This document shows, piece by piece, positions 8,389 through 18,201 of a DNA stretch of 26,158 nucleotides (positions within the stretch are counted from its first letter, which is position 1; the number at the start of each line of letters is the position of its first letter). A program made the translations under genes and the position numbers. Origin of the DNA: Chara braunii (Eukaryota > Streptophyta > Charophyceae > Charales > Characeae); contig BFEA01000367.1 of assembly GCA_003427395.1 (NCBI GenBank), positions 1,505,908 to 1,532,065 on the forward strand. Reading direction: 5' to 3'. Under the pieces are notes generated by a model. It ran no database searches. It was not told the DNA's origin and saw only the letters and a program-made list of their open reading frames with translations.

Positions 8389-9639
8389 GATATGAAGAAC
8401 AGATCGGCCAAATCAGCATCAGCATGAGGAGAGATGACAAAGATACCACCCGTATAGTTCAACATCGCATCTCACACGCACCCCAAAAAAGAGCCATCAA
8501 CCAATGATGAGAAAACGCAAAAGAGTTCGATGAGCTCGAATAACAGAATTCAAATTAAAACATAGCTCAAAACTTCCAACCCGAGAGCGAAGCTCTCACC
8601 ACCTCCGTCCACAGTCTAGCGGCCACTCCCCAACGGGCCAACGCGTTTCTACTACCCCACACGTAGATCATCGGGAGGAACCCAATACTCAATCATCGAA
8701 AGAAACTCGATGTAGGAGGCCATTCCAATAACCTTGCCTCCTTTTACTAACACCAACCCCATCAAGACAAACGAGCAGGCCCCAGTATGTCCGAGACGGC
8801 GTGTGAAATGTGAAACACCCGTGAAAGCACCCTGAAACTTCCCATAATGAGTCGAATACGGTGGTGGCAGCCTGACAGACGATCATGTATAATGCTCGTA
8901 ATACTTGCACAATACAAACTAGATAACAGAGAACAACAACAGTTGAGGCATACAGAAAATAGAGAAAACACAGGCTGATGCCACAGTAGCAGCAGATCTC
9001 GGTAGAGGTAGCGCTGCAGAAGAAGCGAAGAGCACCGGAGACAGTCCTTCTTAATGCAAGATGCCCTCCAAAGCGCAGACCACTGCATCAGAAAACAGAC
9101 GCACCATTGCTCATGTGCTCTGCGAGCTGTGCCAGTCCCCTTAAAGTCCACCTCTGTGCGAGAGCTATGAATGTCTCGCCTGTGCTCAGTAATCGTCCCT
9201 TCAAACCGTCGATGACGATAGAAGCCCCTTTGTCGTGACCATCGGGAACAAGAGGAAGAGCCGACTGAGGAGTCTCTTTCTTATACTAAATGTGGAGAGA
9301 ACTCCCCGTTCGCATCGTCAAAAAATGAAAATACTGCAAAGGTCTATCCTCAAAACCGGGTCTGAGGAACGCCATACCCGAATGAGCTGAAAAAGAGAGA
9401 CCATCGCCAAAGGTCAGAAACGAATAAAAAATATTACAAGATTTATTTTCAGAACCGGGTGTGAGGATCCCAAAAAACCGAAAATCGTCGAACATCAGAT
9501 CGGCTTCATCCTTCAGCAACCGCGCAACCCAAGATAAATGGGACCATTGGAGACCCGACCAGAAAATAGGTGACGGGTCCGGTTGGCAAAGCGCCGTTCC
9601 AAAACACAGAGTCATACTACATGACGTAACCGATCATAG
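8389..9639 (-). repeat. Downstream pseudo-LTR of inner PLE
   Basis: Direct repeat of 14062-15284, from GATATGAAGAAC to CGATCATAG. It differs from its partner by scattered substitutions and a ~36-bp indel near 9060. Open frames shared by both copies on the minus strand (for example 8762-9151) have no recognisable domain and probably only reflect recent common origin. Three extra bases (8386-8388) separate it from the target-site duplication. Confidence 0.88.
8626..8680 (-). ncRNA. Hammerhead ribozyme relic in downstream pLTR (damaged)
   Basis: This is the homologue of the fold at 14299-14346. On the minus strand the core reads CCGATGA instead of CTGATGA (8668-8674), and an insertion of about 8 bases (around 8631-8640) separates the cleavage triplet from the helix I strand GGGGAG. 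GAAA and the palindromic ACGCGT helix III remain. It is expected to be inactive. Confidence 0.6.
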
Positions 9640-9757
9640 CCCAGAGTAAAGGTGAAAAAAACAACCCCGTTAAAGGTCGGAGATTACATAGGAAGGTCAC
9701 AAATGGCTCTCAGGCTAGGCCGCCTGGAATGCCAATTTGGCAAGAATGCCAAATTCC

Positions 9758-12440
9758 TTATGTAACCATCCGGGCAACCATACAACCTTCAGGAGAGCCG
9801 ACTTTCAGACCGAAGCGATGGAAAGTAGCAGAGATCAAAGCCAATGGATAATCCCCAAGGATGAGTTCCCTGCGAACGACCATGAAAGTATGTAACCTCC
9901 CAAATCCGTCAGAAGATAGTCGATGAATCCTGTGCAAAGTTCCGATTACTGCACTAATCTTAGCTTGTTTGCTAGAATAGGATCGAAAATCTTGAAAGGA
10001 CCCAAAGACCAAACCTCCTTCTGGCCATAAGTGCTCAGCATTCTTTACCAGAGCTAAAGTTCTTATGGCCAGAAACGACCGTTGAAACTGCACTCATACG
10101 AAAGTCCAAGTGTCCGATCCATCATCAGTTCTAAATTCTAATCAACCGCAAAGTCCGTCTGTAGCAGGTTTCAAACCTACTCATGATTGCTCGCGCAGTC
10201 TCATAACCATAACCATCGGTCACCGCGATGAAAATCGTGACATCGTCAACAATCCGAAACCCAAACACAAATCTGACATCATTTCCTAAACTGGATAAAA
10301 AACTGAACTCGACATAAGCACACAAAATACATGCTAAAGAACAGCTGGAAGATTTCCCCATGGGGACTTCAACCACTTGTTTCAGCAAGGTACACCCGGA
10401 CCAGATGAAGGTAAATTTCAGATCAATTGAGACCATGTTGCGGATGTCATTCAATTTGACATAAACAAAATCATCCTTCCGGCCTCCTCTTGACAAATGT
10501 GCTTTTCTACCCCTTCTGGATACATTCACCGCCTTGTACCCTCTATGAACGAAATGAGATAGCAGCCATTCAACAGATCGCAGAACATCACAATGAGGCA
10601 GAGTGACGAACATGTCTTTAATATCATAAGATCCTGTCACCAAATCCACCACTCTCGGTAGTCGACTGAGGGCCAGATCCATCTTTTGAATACCTATAGT
10701 CAACAAGGAGACCGCCTTCAGATTGAAGTTCGATCGAAAAGGTAATCCAAAAAGCAGGCAATTCAAAGCCCTAGCGATCCTAAAACAGGCCAGCCTAGAA
10801 GGTTCAGAGCAAATGGGAGAGATAGGACACCAGCAAGACAAATCCTTATGTTTCGGTAGAATATATGTTGCACCAAACTTCCTCTTCGTGTCCCATTTTT
10901 CCAAGTTCTCAAGACCTGCGCTCAAAAAACAGACACGCATCTTACCGATAATCTCCTGCTCAGCATCTTTGATCGACAAAAAAAAAGGATTCCAATTGAA
11001 AGTCAATTTCATGTGGTGCAAATACAAAACAAGACAGACCACTAAAGTATCTGCCACGTTTCGGTCGATGGGGACACATACAAAAGGGTCCAAAAATTCC
11101 CGCCAATCCCTGATCAAGCGAGCCTGTTCAGAAACAAACGTCGGCAAATCCTGCCAACAAGACCGAAGATCCTTCAAAGAAATTATAAAATCCGACTTAA
11201 CATAACTCGCAACACATACCAATTGTTTGCCTAGTTCCGAAATTCCTATGCTCGAATCCGAGAGAGGAATATTCCTGGAATTCCTGGCAATGTCAGGGAC
11301 TCCCGGAATATCAGCAATCCTGACATGCACATGTAGACCAAAGCGTGGCCAATTCCGATCTGTCTCAGAGCAGACACAAGTAATGTCGCCTAGTTCCTTC
11401 CTTGCGAAACGATGGTGTGAAAGAAACACATCCCCAAAAGAGTGTTTTTTTCTTCCAAACCACACGAATTCTGCTCTTGAGAAACTCCTTGATCCCGTAC
11501 TGCAGATTGGAATCGTCCAAAATCCGAGTAACCAGATTGTGGATTTTTGACGCCAATAGCCTGTGATCGTACCTCATGCGGACAATGATCCGCCGCCGAA
11601 TGTCAATCCTAATACGGTACTTAATAGCTTTTGCCAAAATGATCTTCAAACGGGAATGAGTATCCTGCCCGGAAAACTCGCGGGCTGCTTTGAACAACCT
11701 CAATAGCCCATCTAAGGATCGGTAAAGCAACTCCTTCCGCCTCCATGGCTGATGTAAGATCAGCCTGAGCTGTCCCTTAAAGACCGCTCTTCCATTAGGC
11801 GTCAAAATGATAGGTCCAATGACAAAAGTGCATCCTAACTGAATTTCCGATTTGCTCGATCTAAGACAGGTGTACGCATCAACAAAACGGACTGGTGAGA
11901 AACCAAAATTGCGTCGGATGACCGACCATCGATCAGCCCAAGAGTTACCGGCTGATGCAGAAATAGAAAGAAAACGCACTCCAGCATTGTACGTTGTACC
12001 CAACAGTCGAAGTAAAGAATCAGTCTAGGGACCATCATCCAATCTGAACTTGAGAAAACGCATCCGTCCAGTCATACATGGCGATTTACCCAAACGTCTG
12101 CTCCTAGACAATCTAGATCGAAACACTGAAGCCCTCCTCATTCGTTTCGTATTCAAAACAGGTGTAAACGATCTAACAACTGCCTTTTCGTACTGTGCGA
12201 CGGAATCCGAACCATTCACCAAAGGAACCGCGACAAAATTTTGAACTCCGAACGATCGCAACCATTTGTACAGCTTCGAACAGACACCTAGACCACCCGA
12301 TAAGACTATACGGACGTGTTCTCCCCAAAGTATGTAGATACCTCGCACCGTACTTCCTACGTATTGGGCTTTGCACTAGGGTGAAGAAAGAACATAGACA
12401 GTAAGACCTTTTTCCCAAGATGTCCAATCAACTGATTGGA
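9758..12440 (-). pseudogene. PLE ORF2: GIY-YIG endonuclease and reverse transcriptase, lightly damaged
   Basis: Read on minus from 12440: GIY-YIG nuclease with VYVLSSP, YVGSTVRG and GEHV (12408-12320), then CSKLYKWLRSFGVQNF and VLNTKRMRRA. A linker (12003-11365) follows, then CVCSETD and HVHVRIADIP, the C-x-C/GHv block. The RT proper (11465-10131) has LPKHKDLSCW, motif A SYDIKDMFVTLPH, motif B VEVPMGKSSSCSLAC and motif C FRIVDDVTIF (DD near 10247-10242). The thumb (10093-9758) has FQDFRSYSSKQAK and RELILGDYP. Lesions: a TAG within GIY-YIG where the outer copy has Trp, a TAG at 12025-12027, a frameshift at the T run 11443-11449, and a shift between 10131 and 10093. The start upstream of GIY-YIG is not resolved. 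Confidence 0.87.
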
Positions 12441-12632
12441 GACTCAAAGTGACTGAAACTTACTCATCCATGTAATCTCCCCTAGCATAACCAATCCCAC
12501 AAAACATAGAGTACAAAGCTTCTCATATAAGACCCGTCGCTTAGAAAAGGAGCGACCATCCGGCAAATCCGACCTACCTTTCATAGATGTGAGGAGATTA
12601 TCCCAAAGCTTGAAAACAAAGAATCTGCTCAG

Positions 12633-13502
12633 TCAGCTACGAGGCAGATCAGCCTCCGGAGAACCCACCGTGGCAGAGGCTGGTACAAAGACAAATCCCT
12701 CATAGGCGCTTTTCACCCGTGTCGTGATGATCCGTTCGATGGAGGGATTTTTAGTGCAATAATGCACTCCTTCCTTCGCACATATACGTCTGAGCTGATC
12801 TGGCTTCATGCCAGACAGCTCCTGTCTTTGATCCAGTACGAACTGGAGCAGTCCTTCCGGTCCGCTCCCGGCAGGAATCTTTGTCCTAGTCCGCTCCTCG
12901 CCATCTCTGGAAGTTTCCGCTCGGGTACGATTCTCATCCACCGAGCCATCCTGATTGTCAAAGGTAGGTTGTCGAAAGCAGACCCCATCCGTTGTAGCTG
13001 CCGCCTTCCCCTTACGACCACGTTCACGCAAAGATAGGAGGCGGCAAATCTCCTCATCCAAGTCATCATTGTCCAGATCATCGTCCCAGTGCTGCGTTCG
13101 CCTTTGTGGATTGCAAGAGGCTGGGGAACGGAACTCCTCTCGTCTCACCTCCTCACGACACATCACGAACTGTCACCCAAGCAGGGACATCAATTCTTCC
13201 TTGGTGGATTCAACATGTCTTGCCGTCTCCAGTCGCACCTGCTCTTCGAATCGTCGTTTATCCTCCACCTCTTTTCTCAAAGCCTCCTGTTGCTTCTTCT
13301 CAGTCATCATCTGCCGCAGAAATTTGCGTTCCTTTGTGTCTTGTTTAGTACGCCGAGGAGCCCAGTAACGCGGAGTACCTGGAGTTACGGTCGCCCCCGT
13401 CCTGCCAGCAGAAGGAGCTGATTGCTGCCTAGCATTAGAAGGGCATTCCCATGAGAAATGCCCTTCGCCTCCGCAAGTAAAACATTTCAATGGTATGGCC
13501 AT
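12633..13502 (-). pseudogene. PLE ORF1: CCHC zinc knuckle, coiled coil, SAP-like motif (one stop)
   Basis: It begins at ATG 13502 with MAIPLKC. A CX2CX4HX4C knuckle, CFTCGGEGHFSWEC, occupies residues 7-20. A charged coiled coil follows (KERKFLRQMMTEKKQQEALR region). The frame is interrupted once, by TGA at 13173-13175, and then continues in the same frame through an acidic DDDLDNDDLDEE stretch to a SAP-like C-terminal block, LSGMKPDQLRRICAKEGVHY. Total about 289 codons. The protein probably binds element RNA or DNA in the ribonucleoprotein. It lies about 200 bp upstream of the GIY-YIG start of ORF2, in the same order as in the outer element. Confidence 0.8.
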
Positions 13503-13509
13503 CGCGCAA

Positions 13510-14061
13510 ACGGAGAGGTAAAAGAAGATTCCCGAGAAGGTAAATACCTATGACCAGTGGAAGATATACGTTCGTACTGTACCGAGCCTAATACATCGGA
13601 TACACCAGATCGGACAAAGTCACAAACCAATATGATTCAAGACACTATGATTACTCACAGGAAACCTACCCGCATGCAACCTATGCTGATGGATAAAAGG
13701 ACGCGTCACTGTAATAATTCCTCGAAAAAGGCAGCACCTAGGGATCATACCTCACTGTCACTCTGAACGTATTGGTTTCTTTGTCAAAATAGACTACTCG
13801 GATGAGCCCTTCGCATTCCCCCAACCACATAGCGCATCGCAAAAGTACCCTCATCGTAAAAAACCCCTCCTCAATCGTTCAGGTAAATCGAATACACGTA
13901 CCGAACTAATTATTAGAGGTCAACTCTGATACGATTAAAACCATAGACCCTCCAAACCAGAGAATAAGAGAAACCTGTTCTCAACTTCTCATTACAACGC
14001 AAGTCGTCAACATAGCCACCAATTAGTGTACAATCGCACTAACGGATGCTATGCAAATCAA
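13510..14061 (-). other. 5' leader of inner PLE between pLTR and ORF1
   Basis: About 550 bp between the upstream pLTR and the ORF1 start codon, with no conserved frame. It is unique to the element body, so it is the leader or internal untranslated region in front of ORF1. A short plus-strand open frame at 13557-13766 has no recognisable motif. Confidence 0.5.
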
Positions 14062-15284
14062 GATATGAAGAACTGATTGGCCAAATCAGCATCAGCATGA
14101 GGAAAGATGACAAAGATACCACCAGTATCGTTCAACATCGCATCTCACACGCATGCCAAAAAATAGTCATCAACCAATGATGAGAAAACGCAAAAGAGTC
14201 CGATGAGCTCGAATAACAGAATTCAAATTAAAACATAGCTCAAAACTCCCAACCCGAGAGTGAAGCTCTCACCACCTCTGTCCACAGTCTAGTGGCCACT
14301 CCCCAACGCGTTTCTACCACCCCGCACGTAGCGTCATCAGGAGGAACCCAATACTCAATCATCGAAAGAAACTCGATGTAGGAGGTCATTCCAATAACCT
14401 TGTCTCCTTTTATCCTATCCCGACTAACACCAACCCCATCCTGACAAACGAGCAGGCCCCAATATGTCCAATCAAGCTATCGTCCGAGACGGCGTGTGAA
14501 ATGTGAAACATCCGTGAAAGCACCCTGAAACTTCCCATAATGAGTCGAATACGGTGGTGGTAGGCGATCATGTATAATGCTCGTAATACCTGCACAATAC
14601 AAACCAGATAACACAGAACAACAATAGCCGAGGCACACAAGAAATAGAGAAAACACGGGCCGATGCCACAGTAGAAGCACATCTCGGTAGAGGTAGCGCT
14701 GCAGAAGAAGCGAAGAGCACCAAAGACAGTCCTTCTTAATGCAGACGCACCATTGCTCATGCGCTCTACGAGCTGTGTCAATCCCCTTAAAGTCCACCTC
14801 TGTGCGAGAGCTATGAATGTCTCGCCTGTGCTCAGTAATCGTCCCTTAAAACCGTCGATGACGATAGAAGCCCCTCTGTCGTGAGAGTCGGGAACAAGAG
14901 GAAGAGCTGACTAAGGAGTCTCTTTCTTATACTAAATGTAGACAGAACTCCCGTTCGCATCGTCAGAAAATGGAAATACTGCAAAGGTCTATCCTCAAAA
15001 CCGGGTCTGAGGACCCCCATACCCGAATGAGCTGAAAAAGAGGGACCATCGCCAAAGGTCAGAAACGAATAAAAAGGATTACAAGATTTATTTTCAAAAC
15101 CGGGTGTGAGGACCCAAAAAAAACGGAAATCGCCGAACACCAGATCGGCTTCATCCTTCAGCAACGACGCAACCCAAGATAAATGGGACTATTGGGGACC
15201 CGGCCAGAAAATAGGTGACGGGTCCAGTTGGCAAAGCGCCGTTCCAAAACACAGAGTCGTACTACATGACGTAACCGATCATAG
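14062..15284 (-). repeat. Upstream pseudo-LTR of inner PLE
   Basis: The 5' pLTR in minus orientation, direct repeat of 8389-9639. Its outer end abuts the right target-site duplication exactly. It carries the hammerhead fold with an intact core at 14299-14346. In PLEs such pLTRs arise from tandem arrangement of copies, and the ribozyme is thought to trim the transcripts. Confidence 0.88.
14299..14346 (-). ncRNA. Hammerhead ribozyme, type I, minimal (intact core)
   Basis: On minus: helix I strand TTCCTC (14346-14341), core CTGATGA (14340-14334), helix II with CTAC/GTGG pairing and a mismatch near its base (14333-14315), GAAA (14314-14311), palindromic helix III ACGCGT (14311-14306), and cleavage triplet GTT (14307-14305). 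The second helix I strand GGGGAG (14304-14299) pairs with TTCCTC through six bases, two of them G-U. The layout is the same as in the outer element but with different helix sequences. Helix II is weaker than in the outer copy, so confidence is lower. Confidence 0.62.
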
Positions 15285-15298
15285 AGTAAACAACAAAA
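15285..15298. repeat. Right target-site duplication of the nested PLE
   Basis: AGTAAACAACAAAA, identical to 8372-8385. Confidence 0.92.
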
Positions 15299-15514
15299 GA
15301 AATCAGTGATTTTATCCTTTCTTCACCAGGCCAAGTTTTTTTCCTTTGTAGGAGGGTTAGTATTTCCTTTTCTATTCTTGTTGAAGTGCGAGCTGTGGCG
15401 GAGAGGTTATCCTGATGATTGGTTCGACAACACTCTGATGAATTTTTCGAAGAAATTTGCTGGGTTACGGGGGGAATGGATCTCTATATTGACTGCATGG
15501 AAACGCCTTTTGTA
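15299..15514 (+). pseudogene. PLE ORF2, part 2: RT C-terminal thumb of outer element
   Basis: Reading on from the duplicated target site, SKQQKKSVILSFLHQAK aligns with SKQAKISAVIGTLHRIH of the inner element. The conserved EL..GYP is present as CELWRRGYPDDW. The frame closes at a stop at 15513-15515. This fragment, 6.9 kb from the rest of its gene, proves that the RT was cut by the nested insertion. It is about 85 bp from the downstream pLTR. Confidence 0.85.
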
Positions 15515-15600
15515 GGTTATGTGAGAGAAGTGGACTGTTGTCCACGACGCATCAGTTTTTGGTCCCCTCATTAGCCATGGTTTGACAGTGGGTTTTGATA

Positions 15601-16299
15601 CCCTCGGAACAAGGGGCTTCGGTCTGTGGGGAAGGTCGTGATTTTGTCTAGTAGGTGTGGGATAAACCCTCATCCTAGGGGGTCTTAATTCGGTGGGAAC
15701 GCTTGTTGTTTTGACTCTGCGTAGGGTAAACGAAGGGTACACGAGCTGCTGGTTGTTTGGAGAAGGCTCAAGGGTTTCGTTCCATGGTCTAGAGATTAGG
15801 ATTGGTTGGAAGAGGTGTGTATTTGGGCCCATAGGTACATTGGGTTTTTCCTAGTTTTTCCATTTTTTCCATCTTTATAGGTATATTAGGTCGTACCCTT
15901 ATAACGTACGGAGCCAGGTTTTTAGTCTGGGTTATTCATTTTGTTGACACGGCTACGAGAAGAATACCGGTTTCGAAGTTTTAGGTTGACGCTTACTTCT
16001 AGTAGGAGGATCAATACTTTTCCATTTAGCATATATGTCCTAGCAGTCAGGTGTTCGTCAGACCGATTTGTCAAGACCCTTGATGCGCCTAGTAGCGGCT
16101 AGGCGAAACCGGTCGGGTCGTTCCGCTCTGTGCTTCATGTTCATCATTATTTTCAATCAAGTCGCGTTCGGGGATACCTGTCTTGTTTGGTCGTGTACTG
16201 TCTGGATTTTGTCGAGTCTTGTCCTTGTTCGGTCGTGTACTGTCTGGATTTTGTCGAGTCTTGTCACTCTTGTTGTTCGTGCCCATTGCCTGTTCAACC
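15601..16299 (+). repeat. Downstream pseudo-LTR of outer PLE
   Basis: Direct repeat of 2886-3573. The internal ~42-bp duplication is better preserved here (about 16190-16268). Similarity ends at GCCTGTTCAAC, after which the flanking host sequence starts. Confidence 0.88.
16075..16119 (+). ncRNA. Hammerhead ribozyme relic in downstream pLTR (damaged core)
   Basis: Same fold as 3359-3403, but the core reads TTGATGC at 16080-16086, altering C3 and A9, both needed for catalysis. Helix II is unchanged. Helix I is a perfect GACCC/GGGTC, a compensatory difference from the G-U version upstream. Expected to be inactive. Confidence 0.7.
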
Positions 16300-16494
16300 T
16301 CATCCTTGTCCTTTTTACCTACATGATAAAGGAATGCAAACGGGGAAATTTTCTCAATAGCTATCTTTCCAAGAAATATTGTAGACAACAACAAGAAGCT
16401 GTAGAACTAACAACACATGGATGGGAGAAGAACACTGTCTTTTTGTTGGTTCTGTTGGAAGATTTTGTTGGAAGAGGCAGCACGTGGACAAGTG
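16300..16494. other. Flanking sequence downstream of the outer PLE
   Basis: No coding signal. A 173-residue plus-strand frame (16068-16589) runs from the pLTR through this segment into the tRNA-like module and is rejected as a gene. Confidence 0.4.
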
Positions 16495-16560
16495 TGGTAC
16501 GCCAGTGGGTTAGAGCTCTGGCGGTGCAACGCGGAGGTCGCGGTTTTGATTTTGCAGGCC
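16495..16560 (+). repeat. tRNA-derived module (SINE head or tRNA pseudogene)
   Basis: GCCAGTGGGTTAGAGC at 16501-16516 resembles a tRNA D-arm/A box. GGTCGCGGTTTTGATTTTGC (16536-16555) resembles a T-arm/B box with C-to-T decay of the usual GGTTCGAATCC. The spacing suits a tRNA body. Acceptor-stem pairing is not convincing, so it is a pseudogene or SINE head. Confidence 0.5.
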
Positions 16561-16690
16561 CTCAACCTCCTCAACTCACGTTCAGTTAGCGCTAGGTTCT
16601 TACCCCACGTACTTGGTCTCCAACCTAGTACAGCACATGGATCAGCAGATAGGAGGTCCATTGGTTGGAGCTAGGTTGGTGCAAGGGAAA

Positions 16691-16866
16691 GGTCCGCGGT
16701 TCAATGTTGATCAGCCCTGTGTGGCCCATACCATTGCAATGTCACGTAGTACATATGTGACTGTGGTGCAGGCAGGATGGTCCGAGGTTCAATTTTGATG
16801 GCCTCTGTATGGCACATGACATTGCAATGCCACATAGTACAGATAGAGCTGCGATGCAGACAGGAT
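16691..16866 (+). repeat. Two-copy 88-bp tandem repeat with T-arm-like motif
   Basis: Units 16691-16778 and 16779-16866 both start GGTCCG.GGTTCAA and both contain CATTGCAATG and a GGTGCAGGCAGGAT-like end. GGTTCAATTTTGATGGCC looks like a decayed tRNA T-arm, relating the units to the module at 16495-16560. A third, rapidly diverging unit may begin at 16867. Confidence 0.6.
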
Positions 16867-16899
16867 GGCCTATGGGTAGCAGTGTGGGGTGTGATGTAC

Positions 16900-18200
16900 C
16901 AGCTTTTGTACCTGAACGAACTTCCGAAGCCCAGAGTTTTGTTATCTGTGCTTTTCGATCTTTAACGGGATTTAAGGGTACCCTTCCTTTTTGTTGAGGT
17001 TATGCATGAAATCAATGGCCGACGAGGCTCTCCTACTTTTCAAGACTTGTTTTTTTTTTTTTTTTTTTCTAAGGACTTTTTCACAATTATTTTTTCGCGA
17101 TCTACATATTTTCGTAAGACTTACGCGCGCCTTAGTGAGTGCGCAGGGAATTTTGAACGGCAGTTGGGAATTCCAGGATTTATGGTCACGCTTCCCGCTG
17201 ACGTGTCCTTTCTTGTAAATGAATGCTCCCAAATTCGCCCTTGAAAACTCTATGAATTTTCAATAGGATATAAAATAGGCATAAAATTTTTCCACGTTTT
17301 AATCTTCAATTAGTATTAGAGTTAGAATGGACAGAACATAACTGTTTTGGTGCCTTTTGGTTTCTGTGTCGGCACCATGTATGAAAGTTTCCCACGCTTC
17401 CAGTTATCCCCATGCCATCTTCGCCTCTCCCTTCTTCGCCCCTTCTTTCCTTCATCTGTAACTGTTTCCCATCCCCTCCCCCTACGCATTTCTTTCCCTC
17501 TCCTTTCCGTCTGAATCGTGGTCCCGCTCTACACTACTTTTCGTGCTCTCCTTCTTCCCACCCTCATCCCCATACAAGAACTCCCTACTGATCCCCCCCT
17601 ACGATACTCGAGCCATCAAGAGACATCGTGTAAGGAGGATACTCACCTCACACTGTAATCTGATTGGATGTCAACTGAACTCCCGGGGATCGATATGGCT
17701 TTCCCCAGGCCATTTACCCGAACTCTCTCTTCAACCCTTCCTACCTCCGCCCCATTCCCTCCCATCGTCTATCTCTGTCTTCACAACTATGAAATTCGCA
17801 AGTACTCCGAAAAACTCTTTCTCAACCCATCTGCCGGCTTTCGGGAAGTCGTGGCTAGATGATGTGTGTGAACAGGCAAGTTGAAAAGTATCAACGAGCC
17901 GATTGTAGTTTTGCAAGGTTGCGCGCCTGGTGGCCACGACGGACTGCACGATCAAGATAAGTCGGTGTAGAAACTGAGTCGGCGGGGTGACGATCACTGT
18001 GGTGTGGAGGCTGGTATGTAGCAGTTGGGATCCCCAGTACTAGGGTGAGGAAGGTGTGTGTGTACGAGCGCTTGTATGGCTTGGGGTCGAGTCAGAGACC
18101 AGAAGGCTTGTGTGCCTTGATCTTCCATTCCTCTTCTTCTCATGTTGAAAGCCAAGTTCACGGCGGAAAGGGGGGGGCTTCGGTTCTCAGACCTATTTTT
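16900..18200. other. No supportable gene; T tract and pyrimidine-rich block
   Basis: Includes an interrupted T run at about 17049-17069 and a strongly C/T-rich stretch at 17380-17600. A 113-residue open frame at 17543-17884 lies in the pyrimidine-rich block and is low in complexity (S, P, L rich), without a domain. The last part leads into the Gypsy relic and may be its more decayed RT region, but no RT motif is visible. Confidence 0.4.
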
Positions 18201-18201
18201 T

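Larger units (their letters stand above)
8386..15284 (-). mobile_element. Inner Penelope-like element, complete, nested in outer RT
   Basis: A 6.9-kb element in minus orientation: pLTR (15284-14062), ORF1 (13502-12633), ORF2 (about 12440-9758) and pLTR (9639-8389). It is bounded by the 14-bp duplication AGTAAACAACAAAA on both sides, so both ends are exact. Its proteins align along their whole length with the outer element's, but are clearly diverged and belong to a different subfamily. The reading frames have only a handful of lesions, which suggests later insertion than the host copy, as the nesting requires. Confidence 0.9.
2886..16299 (+). mobile_element. Outer Penelope-like element, split by nested insertions
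   Basis: The element reads in plus orientation: pLTR (2886-3573), ORF1, ORF2 (GIY-YIG endonuclease, then RT), RT C-terminus (15299-15514), and downstream pLTR (15601-16299). It is interrupted by an AT-rich insertion (6520-7075) and by a whole minus-strand PLE (8386-15284). GIY-YIG in front of RT is the permuted arrangement described for the Chlamys/Naiad group of PLEs; canonical PLEs carry it at the C-terminus. The reading frames contain many stops and shifts, so the copy is dead. No target-site duplication was found around the whole element, as expected when PLEs insert as 5'-truncated tandems. Confidence 0.85.

Noticed and set aside
8389-15284. True LTR retrotransposon interpretation of the 1.2-kb direct repeats
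   Set aside because: The internal region encodes GIY-YIG plus a PLE-type RT, with no integrase or protease. The repeats lack TG..CA ends, and the target-site duplication is 14 bp, not the usual 4-6 bp.
16068-16589. 173-residue plus-strand open frame
   Set aside because: It starts in the pLTR and runs across the element boundary into a tRNA-like module. The matching frame in the upstream pLTR copy ends differently.
17543-17884. 113-residue open frame with an upstream pyrimidine-rich stretch, possibly a gene with 5' UTR
   Set aside because: Low-complexity S/P/L composition, no domain, no supportable splice structure or conservation signal.
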